From assembly GCA_027575765.1 (NCBI GenBank), contig JANBPT010000389.1, forward strand, positions 1 to 39,092: a stretch of DNA of 39,092 bases, read 5' to 3'. This DNA is from Tieghemiomyces parasiticus (taxonomy: Eukaryota > Kickxellomycota > Dimargaritomycetes > Dimargaritales > Dimargaritaceae). Numbering within the stretch: position 1 is the first letter of the stretch; every line of letters begins with the position of its first letter. Made by a program: the position numbers and the translations under genes. The notes under the pieces were generated by a model. It was not told the DNA's origin. It searched no databases and saw only the letters and a list, made by a program, of their open reading frames with translations. Of this stretch, positions 1 to 9,931 are shown piece after piece.

Positions 1-617
1 TCACTTTCTTTCACTTTCTTCTCTACCTTTTCAAGAATAAAGTTCCCCATCAAAGAACTTGTTGCTTGATCATTTCAACAGGCAACTATTCACAGAGAAA
101 GGTTGGATCCTATCAAAACCAGATCAGTCATAGGTAATGGTACAAAAGAGATAGAGTCATCAAACAGAGTAGAGTAGGCTGGTATAAATGTATAGTCAGC
201 ATACCCTATGGGATTGCATTGCAGGAAACACTGCCTAACCCTGAACTAAGCCCATGGGTATAAATTTCAGAGATCTGGTCTAAAAGAAATCTAAGAGTAT
301 ATTGAATCCCCAGTGGCTAAATGCCTCTTCCACTTTAAAAGTTCTTGCCTGAAACCCCTCAGCCAAGTCCTACACACCGTCCTTTTCTTAAGGTAATAAT
401 GTAATCTCATAAATCTTAAAGAAGCAAAGCTATTGTGGGTACCAAGTAAACTGTCTCAAGGTATTAAGGACATTTCTTATGACCATATCTATCACTTGAA
501 AGGTTGTTAATTAGGTGGCCAGCCTAATCATAATAGCCAGTTGGCATGGCTGGCAGATTGATACATGGAACTGACCAATCAGAGGTCTCTCTTTTGTTTC
601 TCTGCAACATTAAAAAT
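1..617. other. AT-rich non-coding DNA, probable decayed retroelement sequence
   Basis: I see no convincing coding region here. The stretch is much more AT-rich than the gene regions and resembles the retroelement-derived DNA at 22987-26263. It opens with a direct repeat of the 10-mer TCACTTTCTT (1-20). It ends in AAAT (614-617), the 4-bp word found next to the LTRs upstream of tRNA-Val. Old, diverged LTR sequence is likely, but I could not set boundaries. Confidence 0.4.
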
Positions 618-1037
618 TGTCATGTGAAACATTGTTTAATATGATAGGAATAGTACTCCAAGGCAGGGTTGATGAAAATGCTCCCCAAACTTAGAGGTGC
701 TGGAACTTGGGCTATAAATAATAATTATGAATCCTCAATAAAGTTGTAGCCTGGCTGGCTACTCCAAGGTTTGCCATTTCGCCTATTGGCCCTTCCAGGT
801 ATGAAACATAATAAATCGAAAAGTTGTAGAACAATAGGTTGCCTAGGTCATGGGACATTTAGACCATCAGCTGGTGGGAAATCTGCCGGTGGTGCATAAT
901 TGAAATGTTTCCATTCCCAAGGCCTCAGTCTTTTATCCTGATCCTTGTAGTCGACTCCATTTGGTATCATTGACCTTATGTAATAGAGTCGACCCTCAGG
1001 AATCTTCAGGAGGGCAAATAACTATTTGGGCTCCACA
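618..1037 (-). repeat. Probable solo LTR upstream of tRNA-iMet
   Basis: The unit starts with TGTCATGTGAAAC and ends with GGGCTCCACA, giving the TG...CA ends of an LTR. It shares landmarks, in the same order, with the LTRs at 24908-25467 and 26264-26708: CCAAGGCAGGG near the left end, GAAAAT/GAAAAC-GCTCC/CACTCC after it, a TATAAATA-like stretch, and CTCCACA at the right end. It is flanked by AAAT on the left and AATT on the right. It ends 8 bp before the mature tRNA, almost the same distance as the LTR upstream of tRNA-Val. Strand is given by analogy with the element at 26264-32014. The left boundary is less certain than the right one. Confidence 0.6.
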
Positions 1038-1045
1038 AATTATTG

Positions 1046-1117
1046 AGCGGAGTGGCGCAGCGGAAGCGCGCAGGGCTCATAACCCTGAGGTCCTACGATC
1101 GAAACGTAGCTTCGCTA
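1046..1117 (+). tRNA. Initiator tRNA-Met (CAU)
   Basis: A 72-nt cloverleaf can be folded by eye. The acceptor stem AGCGGAG pairs with CTTCGCT and the discriminator is A. The anticodon stem CAGGG/CCCTG encloses the loop CTCATAA with anticodon CAU, and the T stem is CTACG/CGTAG. Eukaryotic initiator features are present: the A1:U72 pair, three consecutive G:C pairs at the base of the anticodon stem, and a T loop ATCGAAA with A in place of T54 and A60. There is no intron. A pol III terminator TTTT follows at 1122-1125. The last 16 bases plus CCA are complementary to the primer-binding site of the retroelement at 31549-31567, so this tRNA is its likely reverse-transcription primer. Confidence 0.96.
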
Positions 1118-3863
1118 AGCATTTTGTCGGCCGATAAACAGTCACCTTTAATTTAGATTGTATCATAGTTGGTCCGTCTGTAGATATTACCGGGTGACTT
1201 CGGACACACTTGTAGCTGTCGCTTTTGGTTATTGTGGTAGGCAGTATGATGTAGGGCAAAAACTATCCTGGAGGAAACTTTGGGTTAATGAATACGGGTT
1301 TAATGTAATAAAGTGACTACTAAAAACGTTATGAGAATTGTGGGGTAAGATGTCATTTATAGTGTAGCAACCCAGACGGTCGTTAATACGGAATTACGTC
1401 CAGCATTATTCACCATGGCTACGGGTTGGGTAAGGCGAACCCAAGGACGATAGGGCAAGGCGGGGCCGGCGCCAGAGCCAATATGGAGGCAGGTGCGCAA
1501 CTGCTGGATCAACGAGAAGAAGAAAGGTAGAAGTGGAGCCCCAAAAGGATAGAGGCCAGAGTATCCGTCAAAGTAGAGGATGCCACCCAATTAATCGGGA
1601 AGAGTGGCATTGCGATAAAGGGTTATGAAATATAGGAACGGACTAGGGGAAAATGAAGGCAAGACAAGAGACCACAACAGATCGGATCAGTGGTTTACGG
1701 TACAACACAGTATTCCAGAGGTTGTATTAAGGGTTTATTGATGAGAAATATTGTTATCATTTTGCAAGCGGTGTGGTATGCGCTTTATCTGTCTGAGAGT
1801 AGTTGGCTGGGCATTCGTGGACGGTGTGAGTGACCTTCCTGAGCCCTGGGTAATAGGTATTGCAAGGGTACTTGGTGAGTCATTAGGAGTTACGCGATGG
1901 ATTCAAAGTGTAGGGGAGGGCGTCTCGGCGCAGAAGGGATGTAGGCCGATGCAGAAGGTATTAAGAGGCTTCGCACCTCTTCCGGTTACCACACCACCTT
2001 TTACTAATTGTAAAGGTTACCCTTTTGCGACCACCAATGGCTCTTGATGTCAAAAGCTGTATAATTATGGGGCGTAACTCACCCTTTCGCGAAAGTAACC
2101 ATGACCAAGTGATAAACTTTCTGCCGTTGATACTGTAACCAAGGCGGCCCCCCAAGAGGCCTTCCCTTCCAAGAAGACCGCCTCTCTTTAGGTCCGACCT
2201 TCCTGATGGAAAATGGACGCCTCCACAATCAATCAGGCGCCTTCCATTAAAACTAAGAAGGAGGCGGCCTTCAGATTTGAGAAGGAAACTTGACCTGATT
2301 AGGCGACCTCACTTTTTATAATTGAGGTCGTTAATTGCAGCGCCTAAGATACACCTAACGGTTTCGCGTCATCACCTTAACCACCCATATTTAAAGGCGG
2401 CAAACCAGCCATAACCGCCTATTTCATCAAGTGTGTAATAAATGTCTGTATTAACTTTCTAAACTGGCCTGCTCGCCTGCGACCCTCCCTCGGTCTTTAC
2501 TAGTTGCCCTCTCCCCTCAGGACGCACACTCCGTCACAATACTTCGATGTTAAGGGCGTCCAGAAGCACCAACTTGAGCAAAAAAGAGTCAAGCGCCGCT
2601 CAAACAAATAATCACCCTTCTATTGAACATCACTTTGTCCTTATACCCACTTCTATTACCAATGCTACACTCCACGCGCCGAAAAGAAAACTTTTAAATA
2701 GTCTAGCACTACTTCCTTTGCTACTAGCCCTCTACGCCACCGTTAATACCAACACCTCCAACCATTGCGAATAACTCTCCTCGCCTTATCTGGGAGTCGG
2801 TCTTCCTACGTCCCCTCAGCACACTTTCTTTACGACCGTTAAAATGCCCTAAAATGCCTTCTTGTCTACTCCCGTAGGGAGGCCGACCCCTTTCATCGCA
2901 TCCGTCACCGCTCGGTGACGCCCAGAAACAAGACCTCAAAAATCAAGCGTGCCCCTACGCAGTCTCTCCGAGCCACCGCCCGACAGACGTTACCGAACCT
3001 TCCGTGGAACCGCTGGTGGCACTCACTCGATCATGACCTCCACCGCTTAGCACCTAATATCAGCTCGGGTACCCGCCCTCCTCCTCTGGTTCACCCGCCG
3101 CCTGTTAACCTACTATACGTACCGTTTGGCACTTGTAGCACTCCCCTCCTCTGGCTGACCGTTTGCCTCTCCAATAAGCCTTCTCTGTCCGTCCCCTTGT
3201 CCAGCCGGTGCCATGCCTCATTGGTGGGCACCGTTACCAATAATCTTTCCCTGTGCCCCCGTCGAGTGTGACCGGGCCTAGTCTATGGGTGATGGGTTCC
3301 TTTGTAACCCCAACGGCTCACCATGTTTTCCATTCATACAGTTGTTGGTGAGCCAGCCCGCTTCACTGCCGTATAACGCACTAAACGAGATACCATAGAG
3401 CTCACCCGGTATCATGTATCGTGTATCAGCGATGGGGTCCAGAATAAAATCATGCCCCTTGCAATCATCTAACTCGGGGACCGTTGGCTGTTAATTTGAA
3501 AAGCTCAAGGCTGTATATTAAATTAAAGTGCCCGATCCTCACCGTTGCCAAGGGGCCGGCTAGAGAATTCGACGTAAAAATAGGCACACCCTGACCCCAC
3601 GGCTCTGGGTCTGCGGAAGATTCGCCCGCCTATGGTGACTAGGCCGAGCACGAAAGTGGGCAGGTGTAATCCAAAGCTCTGAGCTGGCTGGGGCCCTCGG
3701 GTGCGCTCATCGTGTCCCTTGTCAATGAATCGCACAGTGTACTACCGGCAGTGGCAGCCGACCGTTCCACCAGGTCCTTTTGACTTGGACCGCGCTCCTC
3801 CCCCACCCTCCATTCAACCGCGCGATATCGGTTCCTTTCTTCCCTTTCCACGCCAATGCCCCA
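1118..3863. other. Intergenic region without a confident gene
   Basis: Open frames here are short, often lack ATG, and show no recognisable domain. Two things stand out. AGGCG/CGCCT motifs recur at about 2142-2430. A TATA-like TATTTAAA (2388-2395) is followed by CT-rich sequence of the kind seen in fungal promoters and leaders. The only ATG-started frame after it, at 2547-2774 (+, 75 codons), ends in a short hydrophobic stretch and has no visible homologue, so I do not call it a gene. Confidence 0.4.
2388..2395 (+). promoter_or_regulatory. Orphan TATA-like box
   Basis: TATTTAAA sits in a locally GC-richer, CT-rich context after a cluster of AGGCG motifs, but no clear gene follows within 1 kb. 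It could drive a non-coding transcript or a short unrecognised gene, or be chance. Confidence 0.2.
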
Positions 3864-3870
3864 TATATAA
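3864..3870 (+). promoter_or_regulatory. TATA box of the secreted F-box-like protein gene
   Basis: TATATAA lies 150 bp upstream of the ATG at 4020. It is followed by a CT-rich leader (CACCTCTCGC, CACCCCTTTCCTCG) typical of fungal 5' UTRs. Spacing and context fit a core promoter for the next gene. Confidence 0.5.
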
Positions 3871-4019
3871 GGAAGGGACCGGCCTCTCATTTCGGCATTA
3901 AATCCAACGCTAACCAGGCCTGCTGGGCTACTCCACCTCTCGCACGCTGCACCCCTTTCCTCGCTTCTTGTCATCTCGACGGCCTCACCCTCCTTTACGT
4001 CCCACCCGTTTCCGTCAAC

Positions 4020-5920
4020 ATGAAATCCGCCTTTTTCTTCGCGATTGGGACCCTGGCGCTGCAGCAGAAACTCGTTTCGAGCGCACCCGGTTCCAACGGG
4101 CAGGATAGTTTTGAACGTCTCCCCGATGAGATTATTGAAAATATTAGCGAGGCTATGCCTGTTTACCAGCATAAAGAGTTCGGCCATTTCTTGAATAATC
4201 GCGGAAAGGTGATTCCTTCTTTGATGAGCAGTTCCAGAGTTCGTAAGGTAGGTATTCCAACAACACCACATTTACGCTGGACAGGAGCAGGTCGGGGGCG
4301 ACCCTCCCATCCTAGCGCCGTGGTTCACGTCCAATGATTGTACATACCGTAGTGGACTACCTCCTGGTATTTCCTGCAGTCGACACAGGCTCCCTTTCGG
4401 ATTGCCCTGTAATTATTTTTTTGCTCTCCTAATCACGTTCTCCTTCGCCATGCTACCCAACTTGCCTCTTCCACTCTGACCTATGCTGCCCTTAGAATCT
4501 TGAGTCCCATGATAAGGATATCGCGAGCCGCACCGAACCGTGGTTCAAAGAGTGGATCAGCTACCAGTCGCCTCCGGACAATGTTAGGCGAACCGATGAG
4601 GAAATAGATAATGATGAAATAGCAGACGAAGAATTAGCTGACGACTTCGAATGGCTGGAGCGCGCCCCCCCTGTGGCGGGCGAAGACAATGAAGAACGGT
4701 TGGTTCGTGAACGACGCCTTCCGCAGCGCGTACTTGATCAAGACTACCGAGCCCTTCGCAATCAATACCTCGACAATGAGGTCCGCGACGAAGACACCAC
4801 GGAGATCAGAGAGTACATGCAAGGCACAATCTGGCCCGTTGCGGAACCTCTCGTAGAGGCCATCCTTTATCGGCAGGTCTTGCATCGAAATTTACTCAAG
4901 TACCGTGTTACCCCGCTTGGCAACGTTTACGCCAGCGCCCAAGTGTCGCCTTTTCCGTCCTACCCACTCCGATCCGAGGAAAGCGTGAGGGGCGTCACGA
5001 TTGTGGACGACGGGGACTTCGCGGCCTACCGCCCAGGTGTGGAAGCAGCGATTTCTAATCAAGTTAGTATCATGAATACCTTGCTGCCGAGGGTCATACA
5101 TGATTTCCGCCCCGAGCTACTCAAAATCAACAACGCCGTTCGGCCGATCAATTTCGACGACGTATTCAGCCATAAGAATGAGGCTAACCCGGCTCTGCGT
5201 TTCCCTCAGGCCCTGCTTCTCGGCGACTTTCGTTATCTGAAAAACCTAAAACAGGTCCTAGTAAGTAGGCTTGGTAGGTACGGGGTGATGGACATTCTTC
5301 ACCAAGGCTCAGCTATCCCGACCAGTCATCTCCAATTCATGGAAGTCGTCATCAATCGCCAAGATACCAGAAACGCCATTTCCATTGCCTTTGAACATGA
5401 TGATTTAGTACCCAGTTTGGCGCAGATCACGAATCGGATGCATAGGATCACCAACTGGCGGACCTTTAAGTCTATGAGTGACCTTTACGAACAGAAAGTA
5501 CAAGGTGTGATCCATCAGTCGATAGTGGTCGCGTTTGCCGCATTGGGGATGCTTGGTCACCTCGATACGTACTTACCCGGTCCAACCGACGGCAATACAC
5601 CCTATGCCAACAGAAAGGACGAGCAGAACCTCGCTATACTCGTCGCCGACCGTACAGGGCAGCTTGGCTTCATTGAGAAAATCTTGGAGTGGGACACCGG
5701 TTTTTCAGATGATGAAGCATGCAGGCTGAAAGGTTCGGGCCTGTACCTGGGCTGGGAGCCACGTACCGAAAGAGTTAAGGACCTCGTCCAGAGGTGTGAG
5801 AGTTCCAATCCTTCCCTCGCGTTCAAAAACGATCTCCCGGTGTACATTGGCGCCGATGATAAGCTCTACTTTTTGACCTACGACTCCATGGTCACGACCG
5901 AACCGACTACCCTCCAGTAA
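4020..5920 (+). CDS. Unknown, probably secreted protein with F-box-like N-terminus (2 exons)
   Basis: Exons are 4020-4247 and 4496-5920. The intron 4248-4495 (GTAGGT...CTTAG) falls between codons, and the protein is 550 aa. Residues 1-21 look like a signal peptide: MKSA, a hydrophobic run FFFAIGTLAL, then small residues before APG. Residues 32-45 read RLPDEIIENISEAM, which resembles helix 1 of an F-box. An acidic stretch follows the intron (about residues 110-150). The rest, with many predicted helices and no repeats, has no fold I recognise. An F-box behind a signal peptide is unexpected, since F-box proteins act in the cytosol or nucleus, so the motif may be ancestral or coincidental. Codon usage is less GC-rich than in the housekeeping genes, as in fast-evolving lineage-specific genes. 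The start is supported by the TATA box and leader upstream. Confidence 0.75.
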
Positions 5921-6051
5921 ATGTGTCGCTAAAGGATGCCTACATTGTTGCATTGTATTTTTTGTTTTGATGTTTTGACCCGCCTTACCAATGGAAACCT
6001 GTCTGTTCATTACCTTATATACGTGGTATTAAATTCTGGTGATTAGCGAAA

Positions 6052-6220
6052 CTTGAAATGTCAGCCATTAGGCTTGGATACGGGGCCTAGAAGTGTCCAA
6101 GGCAAAGAATCGAACTGGCTATACCATTTTAAGATACGACCATTCCTCATTTTACAATTATCATATTTGCCTTGTTCCCGTGTCGATTTTTGGAACCTCA
6201 TCCTCCCCCCACCCAGCCCT
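6052..6220 (+). repeat. Left arm of a diverged inverted repeat pair
   Basis: This arm starts CTTGAAAT and contains GGCAAAG-TCGAAC and ACCATTTTA, ending in CCCAGCCC. The same words occur in the same order, with comparable spacing, on the opposite strand at 7923-8085. Chance six-frame translations of both arms share a pattern (GK.SN.L.HF.I.P), reflecting nucleotide similarity rather than a gene. Function unknown. Confidence 0.45.
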
Positions 6221-7054
6221 TACGTACTAACCATGGTGAGCGGTACCTGGCTATATATATAGTCAAAGCGCCGCTAGGCAGAATATCTGTATAAATATAT
6301 TGTCGGAACTGACTTCCATGCTGGACTTGGATACCCCTTGCCGCATCGCCATCAACTGGTGACTAGCTCGCTTTCGTACGGGTCCACTACTCCCTTGAAG
6401 ATAATCCCTCCCCCCTGTCTGATCGCTCACCAGACAGCCTTGGCGCATACAATGGAACCATAGTCCTGAGAGAGCTAAAGGTTTACCCTCGATTGCCTTC
6501 CAAACAACTAAACCCATGGCTGTCACGCTTTCCCTAGCTTCCGGCGCAGGGACCTGGGGCTATTTAGTCACTTCAAGCGCCGGGCCTTCCGCGATCTCAC
6601 CAACAACCGGTGCAACCGGCGAGCACATTGTGTCGTCAGTTGTCTGGAGGAGTTCGACAGAGCTAGTGGGTTCCTACGGCACCCCTCCATCGTCACGCAT
6701 GAGCGTATGCTTGGGTATATTTAGACGGTTCACTTGCTGGTTTCAGAATGCCTAGAGGTAGCATTATAAAAGATGGCCCTGTTGCAATTCATACCTACCA
6801 GAGCCGTGCCATACTTAAGGTGGCGTGGATAGTTTACTATTGGGATTGTCGCTGTGGTAGGCGCAATGCCGGAGTAGAACTCAAGAGTTTATCCGAAGTG
6901 CAAGGGTAGAGAAGTAGAGAAGGCGTTTTTGCAACTGGTGTTGGGTGCGCCTTATTAGCCGAATGGCAATTGGCGTGTTTGCGTGGGTTCGTGGCTAGTT
7001 GTGAGTACTCTCGGGGAGTCCTCGGTCGGGTGGGCTCCGGTGGAAAACCGTGGA

Positions 7055-7411
7055 AGGCTGGTGGCAGAAGACTAGCGTAGATGGGTCATGTTGGGGGATG
7101 AAGTCAATCTCAGGCGCCTCGGTGTAGGAGGAACGTGGCCCCGTCAGCAGGAGGTGCATATTGAGGCTTAGCAACTCTTTTGGATACCACATCAGCAGAC
7201 AGTTTAAGTATACGATGCTGGTCTATTATCAGATGACATTTGGTAGTTGTATGTATGTGAAATCGTATAATGTCGTACCCGAAAGAGATACCAAGCCTTC
7301 ATATGTACCTCCTGCGGACGGGGCCACGTTCCTCCTACACCAAAACGCCTGAGATTGACCTCATCCTCCAACATGACCCATCTACGTTAGAGTACCACCT
7401 CTGGCAACCAG
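7055..7411. repeat. Near-perfect inverted repeat (hairpin) with about 127-bp loop
   Basis: The left arm (about 7071-7167) and right arm (about 7295-7390) are reverse complements with only a handful of mismatches over about 95 bp. Shared words include TAGATGGGTCATGTTGG, TCAATCTCAGGCG and GTGTAGGAGGAACGTGGCCC. A weaker match extends outward on both sides to about 7055 and 7411. The single-copy loop is about 7168-7294. Candidates are a fold-back or MITE-like element, a local inverted duplication, or a hairpin RNA source. No terminal duplication is clear enough to name it a transposon. Confidence 0.7.
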
Positions 7412-7922
7412 TGCAAGCGAGTAGGTCATGAGAGTATACCTACGTCTCGCCATCTATGGCAATGGAATCCAGCAGGTGTCCATTGGCTCTGCCAACCTTT
7501 TCGGAGAAGTTGGCAAGAACCCACCCGCTGGCGGCGCTGGTGGGGCCGTAAGGAGCTAATCAGTTGTGGTAGCTGCATAACCCCCAAATCCCTTCATATG
7601 GCATTACGCATGGGAGTAGAGCAAGTACGGCCGGCATGAGCTAGCTGTGCAACAGTCCGTCGAGGGAATCCCAACAGCTTCAGGACTATCAGCTCGTAAA
7701 ATTCGCCAAGTTTGCCTGGCGGGCGGCCAGACAATGGCTGATCTTCAAGGGAGTAATGACCTGTGCGAAAGCCAGCTGGCCACCCATTAACGGCGGTGAG
7801 GCAACAGGCAGCCATGCCCAGTGTGGCAGTCGGTTTATAAAAAAAGGCAGTGTTTTGCGGTCCTCGGAAGATAAATTGAAAAAATAAATAAATGAAGACG
7901 TGTATATTGCGGTTGATATATT

Positions 7923-8085
7923 GGGGCGGGGCTGGGGATGTGATTTCTGAAGTTTGTATGGCACAAGCAAAAATCTAAGTTGCGTAGTAAGGGGTGGTCC
8001 GATTCTAAAATGGTTTAAAGCGTTCGACCCTTTGCCGTGGGTACTTGTAGGACGCATCTATAGTGTCACTGTTTGAGATTTCAAG
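7923..8085 (-). repeat. Right arm of the diverged inverted repeat pair
   Basis: Read on the minus strand, this begins CTTGAAAT and contains GGCAAAG-TCGAAC and ACCATTTTA, ending CCCAGCCCCGCCCC. It matches 6052-6220 on the plus strand. Together the arms enclose about 2 kb that includes the sharper inverted repeat at 7055-7411, which suggests one decayed element with inverted ends. Confidence 0.45.
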
Positions 8086-8600
8086 CCACGCATACCGGGA
8101 GGATGTTTAATAGTTTATATTACTGTCAATAACTTACTAGACCCGTTGGCGCATCTACTTTACAGATCGTTGATGCTAAATAATAACTCTATGTATCCAA
8201 GGAGCTTTTTTACTGCAACGTAGAACCACACTATGGTAGTGATCCAGTACGCATCTGTGATGGAAGTTGGGCCGCCGCTGTTGTGAGTGCTATTATCACT
8301 GTTTAATGGCAATCAGTCAGGGTTTCCTGGTTGGGCGTATCCGTTGATTAGAATGGGTGTCGGCTCCCTTGGTATCTGCAGAACAGCTTGATCCCCCCCC
8401 CCGTTTCATTTTCCGTGTCTGTTGTGTCTGGCCCGCTTGGCGCGTTTATCCTTTTTAGTACTGCCTCCTAGTGCAGGAGGCGGCTACCTGTTCCCATCCC
8501 TCCCTTTGGTCTTCTTGAGATTCTTACTCCGTTCTGCACCACGTCCATATTCAGCATTACCAGGTACACCACCACTGCCACCGCTTTCCAATCTCACCGC

Positions 8601-9584
8601 ATGGCGTTCCCCTCTTCCTGGCGGTACCTCGTCCTGGCGGCCGCCGTGGCTAGCTTGGCCCTCCTGGCACTGGTCGCAGCTTCGACAGGCGATCGGGCCC
8701 AGCCGTTCCAAATCTGTGTCCGCAACTGCGAACTGGATGTCTGCCACGTCAACGACCCCAACCCTACCACTGAATCACTCCCACGGATCCTCCGGGTCTT
8801 CTTCTGGACGTGCTCACAGAATTGTCGCTACGAGTGCATGCAAGCCATCACGAGCACCGCCCAGGCCCGTGGCGAGCCTATTCAGCAGTACTACGGCAAA
8901 TGGCCTTTTTACCGGCTGTTGGGTATCCAAGAACCGGCCAGTGTCCTGTTTAGTATCTTAAACGGGTACGCACACTATGTGCACTGGCGGCCCGTCCGCG
9001 AGCGGGTACGGCGCGACTACTTTATGCGGCCGTGGTACCTGGCCTACATTCTGGTGAGTTGCAATACCTGGGTGTGGTCGACCGTATTCCACACGCGCGA
9101 TTTCAACTGGACAGAGAAGATGGATTACTTTTCGGCGGGCTTCTCCGTGCTTTTTATGCTGTTAGTGGCCCTGGTCCGTACCTTCCGGCTCAGCTGGCCC
9201 GACCGCGCTGCAGTCTTGCGGCCCCTTGTCGCCGTGTTCCTGCTGGCCTTCGGGGCCCATGTGGCGTACTTATCGCTGTGGCGGTTCGATTACGGCTACA
9301 ACATGCTGGCCAACGTCCTGGTAGGCCTACTGTGCAACGTGGTGTGGATTACCTGGTCGTTTCGTAACCGGCACGTCCACCCCGCGGCCTGGCAGCCCAC
9401 TTTGTGTGTCCTGCTTATCTCAGCCGCCATGTCCCTCGAACTCTTCGATTTCCCCCCGCTCTTCGGAATCCTGGATGCCCATTCTCTTTGGCACCTGGCC
9501 ACCATCCGTATTGTTTACATATTTTACGCGTTCCTTCTCCAAGACGCCGAGTGGGACTATAAGCAGTTACATGCCAAACACTGA
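8601..9584 (+). CDS. PER1: GPI-anchor lipid remodelling protein, Per1/PGAP3 family
   Basis: A single-exon frame of 327 aa, the usual length for Per1. Family members act in the ER as GPI phospholipase A2, removing the unsaturated sn-2 acyl chain of GPI-anchored proteins before remodelling. Visible features: signal peptide or first membrane segment (residues 8-28); a cysteine-rich lumenal region with CVRNCELDVC (39-48) and CSQNCRYECM (71-80); then about seven hydrophobic segments. The conserved CREST-superfamily residues are present: S160, H164 in TVFHTRDFNW, D175 in KMDYFSAG, and the C-terminal HSLWH (H294, H298). The start is supported by the signal peptide directly after it and a CT-rich leader. 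Nothing appears damaged. An AATAAA follows 70 bp after the stop. Confidence 0.93.
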   Translation: MAFPSSWRYLVLAAAVASLALLALVAASTGDRAQPFQICVRNCELDVCHVNDPNPTTESLPRILRVFFWTCSQNCRYECMQAITSTAQARGEPIQQYYGKWPFYRLLGIQEPASVLFSILNGYAHYVHWRPVRERVRRDYFMRPWYLAYILVSCNTWVWSTVFHTRDFNWTEKMDYFSAGFSVLFMLLVALVRTFRLSWPDRAAVLRPLVAVFLLAFGAHVAYLSLWRFDYGYNMLANVLVGLLCNVVWITWSFRNRHVHPAAWQPTLCVLLISAAMSLELFDFPPLFGILDAHSLWHLATIRIVYIFYAFLLQDAEWDYKQLHAKH

Positions 9585-9653
9585 CGGCTTGTTGGCACAT
9601 GTCCATTGCCCCCGGCCGCGAGCCTTCAAACTTGATGACGCACGGCTACTATA

Positions 9654-9659
9654 AATAAA
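9654..9659 (+). promoter_or_regulatory. Polyadenylation signal of PER1
   Basis: AATAAA lies 70 bp after the PER1 stop codon and before the CSM3 gene, as expected for a 3' end. Confidence 0.5.
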
Positions 9660-9931
9660 CATGTTGTATTTTGGGTGGCATATTTTTAAGCTGGGGTGTA
9701 GGGTACCAGTGGAACCACCTTGAGGACGTACGATTCACCTGCCCAATAGCCCTGACAATCAGGCAGCTCCGTGCCTCTGCCCGGGATAAGGCTGTACGGC
9801 TGTTGTTGACAACGGATTTGTGCACTGCATGAATGGCCTTTACATGTTCCCCATCTCCTCTACCATTCGCGCCTGTCTGCCGCATTCGAAATTCTACCCA
9901 TTCTTCTGTAAATACTGGTTGGTCTTTAATC

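Larger units (their letters stand above)
5921..8600. other. Long intergenic region with inverted repeats
   Basis: No credible coding region is visible over 2.7 kb. The stretch holds orphan TATA-like boxes at 6252-6260 (TATATATAT) and 6765-6772 (TATAAAAG). It also holds a strong inverted repeat (7055-7411), a diverged inverted pair (6052-6220 and 7923-8085) and a run of ten C (8393-8402). The last 200 bp before 8601 are CT-rich and probably contain the PER1 promoter and leader. Confidence 0.5.

Noticed and set aside
2915..3271. 118-codon open frame on the plus strand
   Set aside because: It begins with GTG, not ATG, is Pro/Ser/Leu-rich without domains, and looks like an accidental frame in CT-rich sequence.
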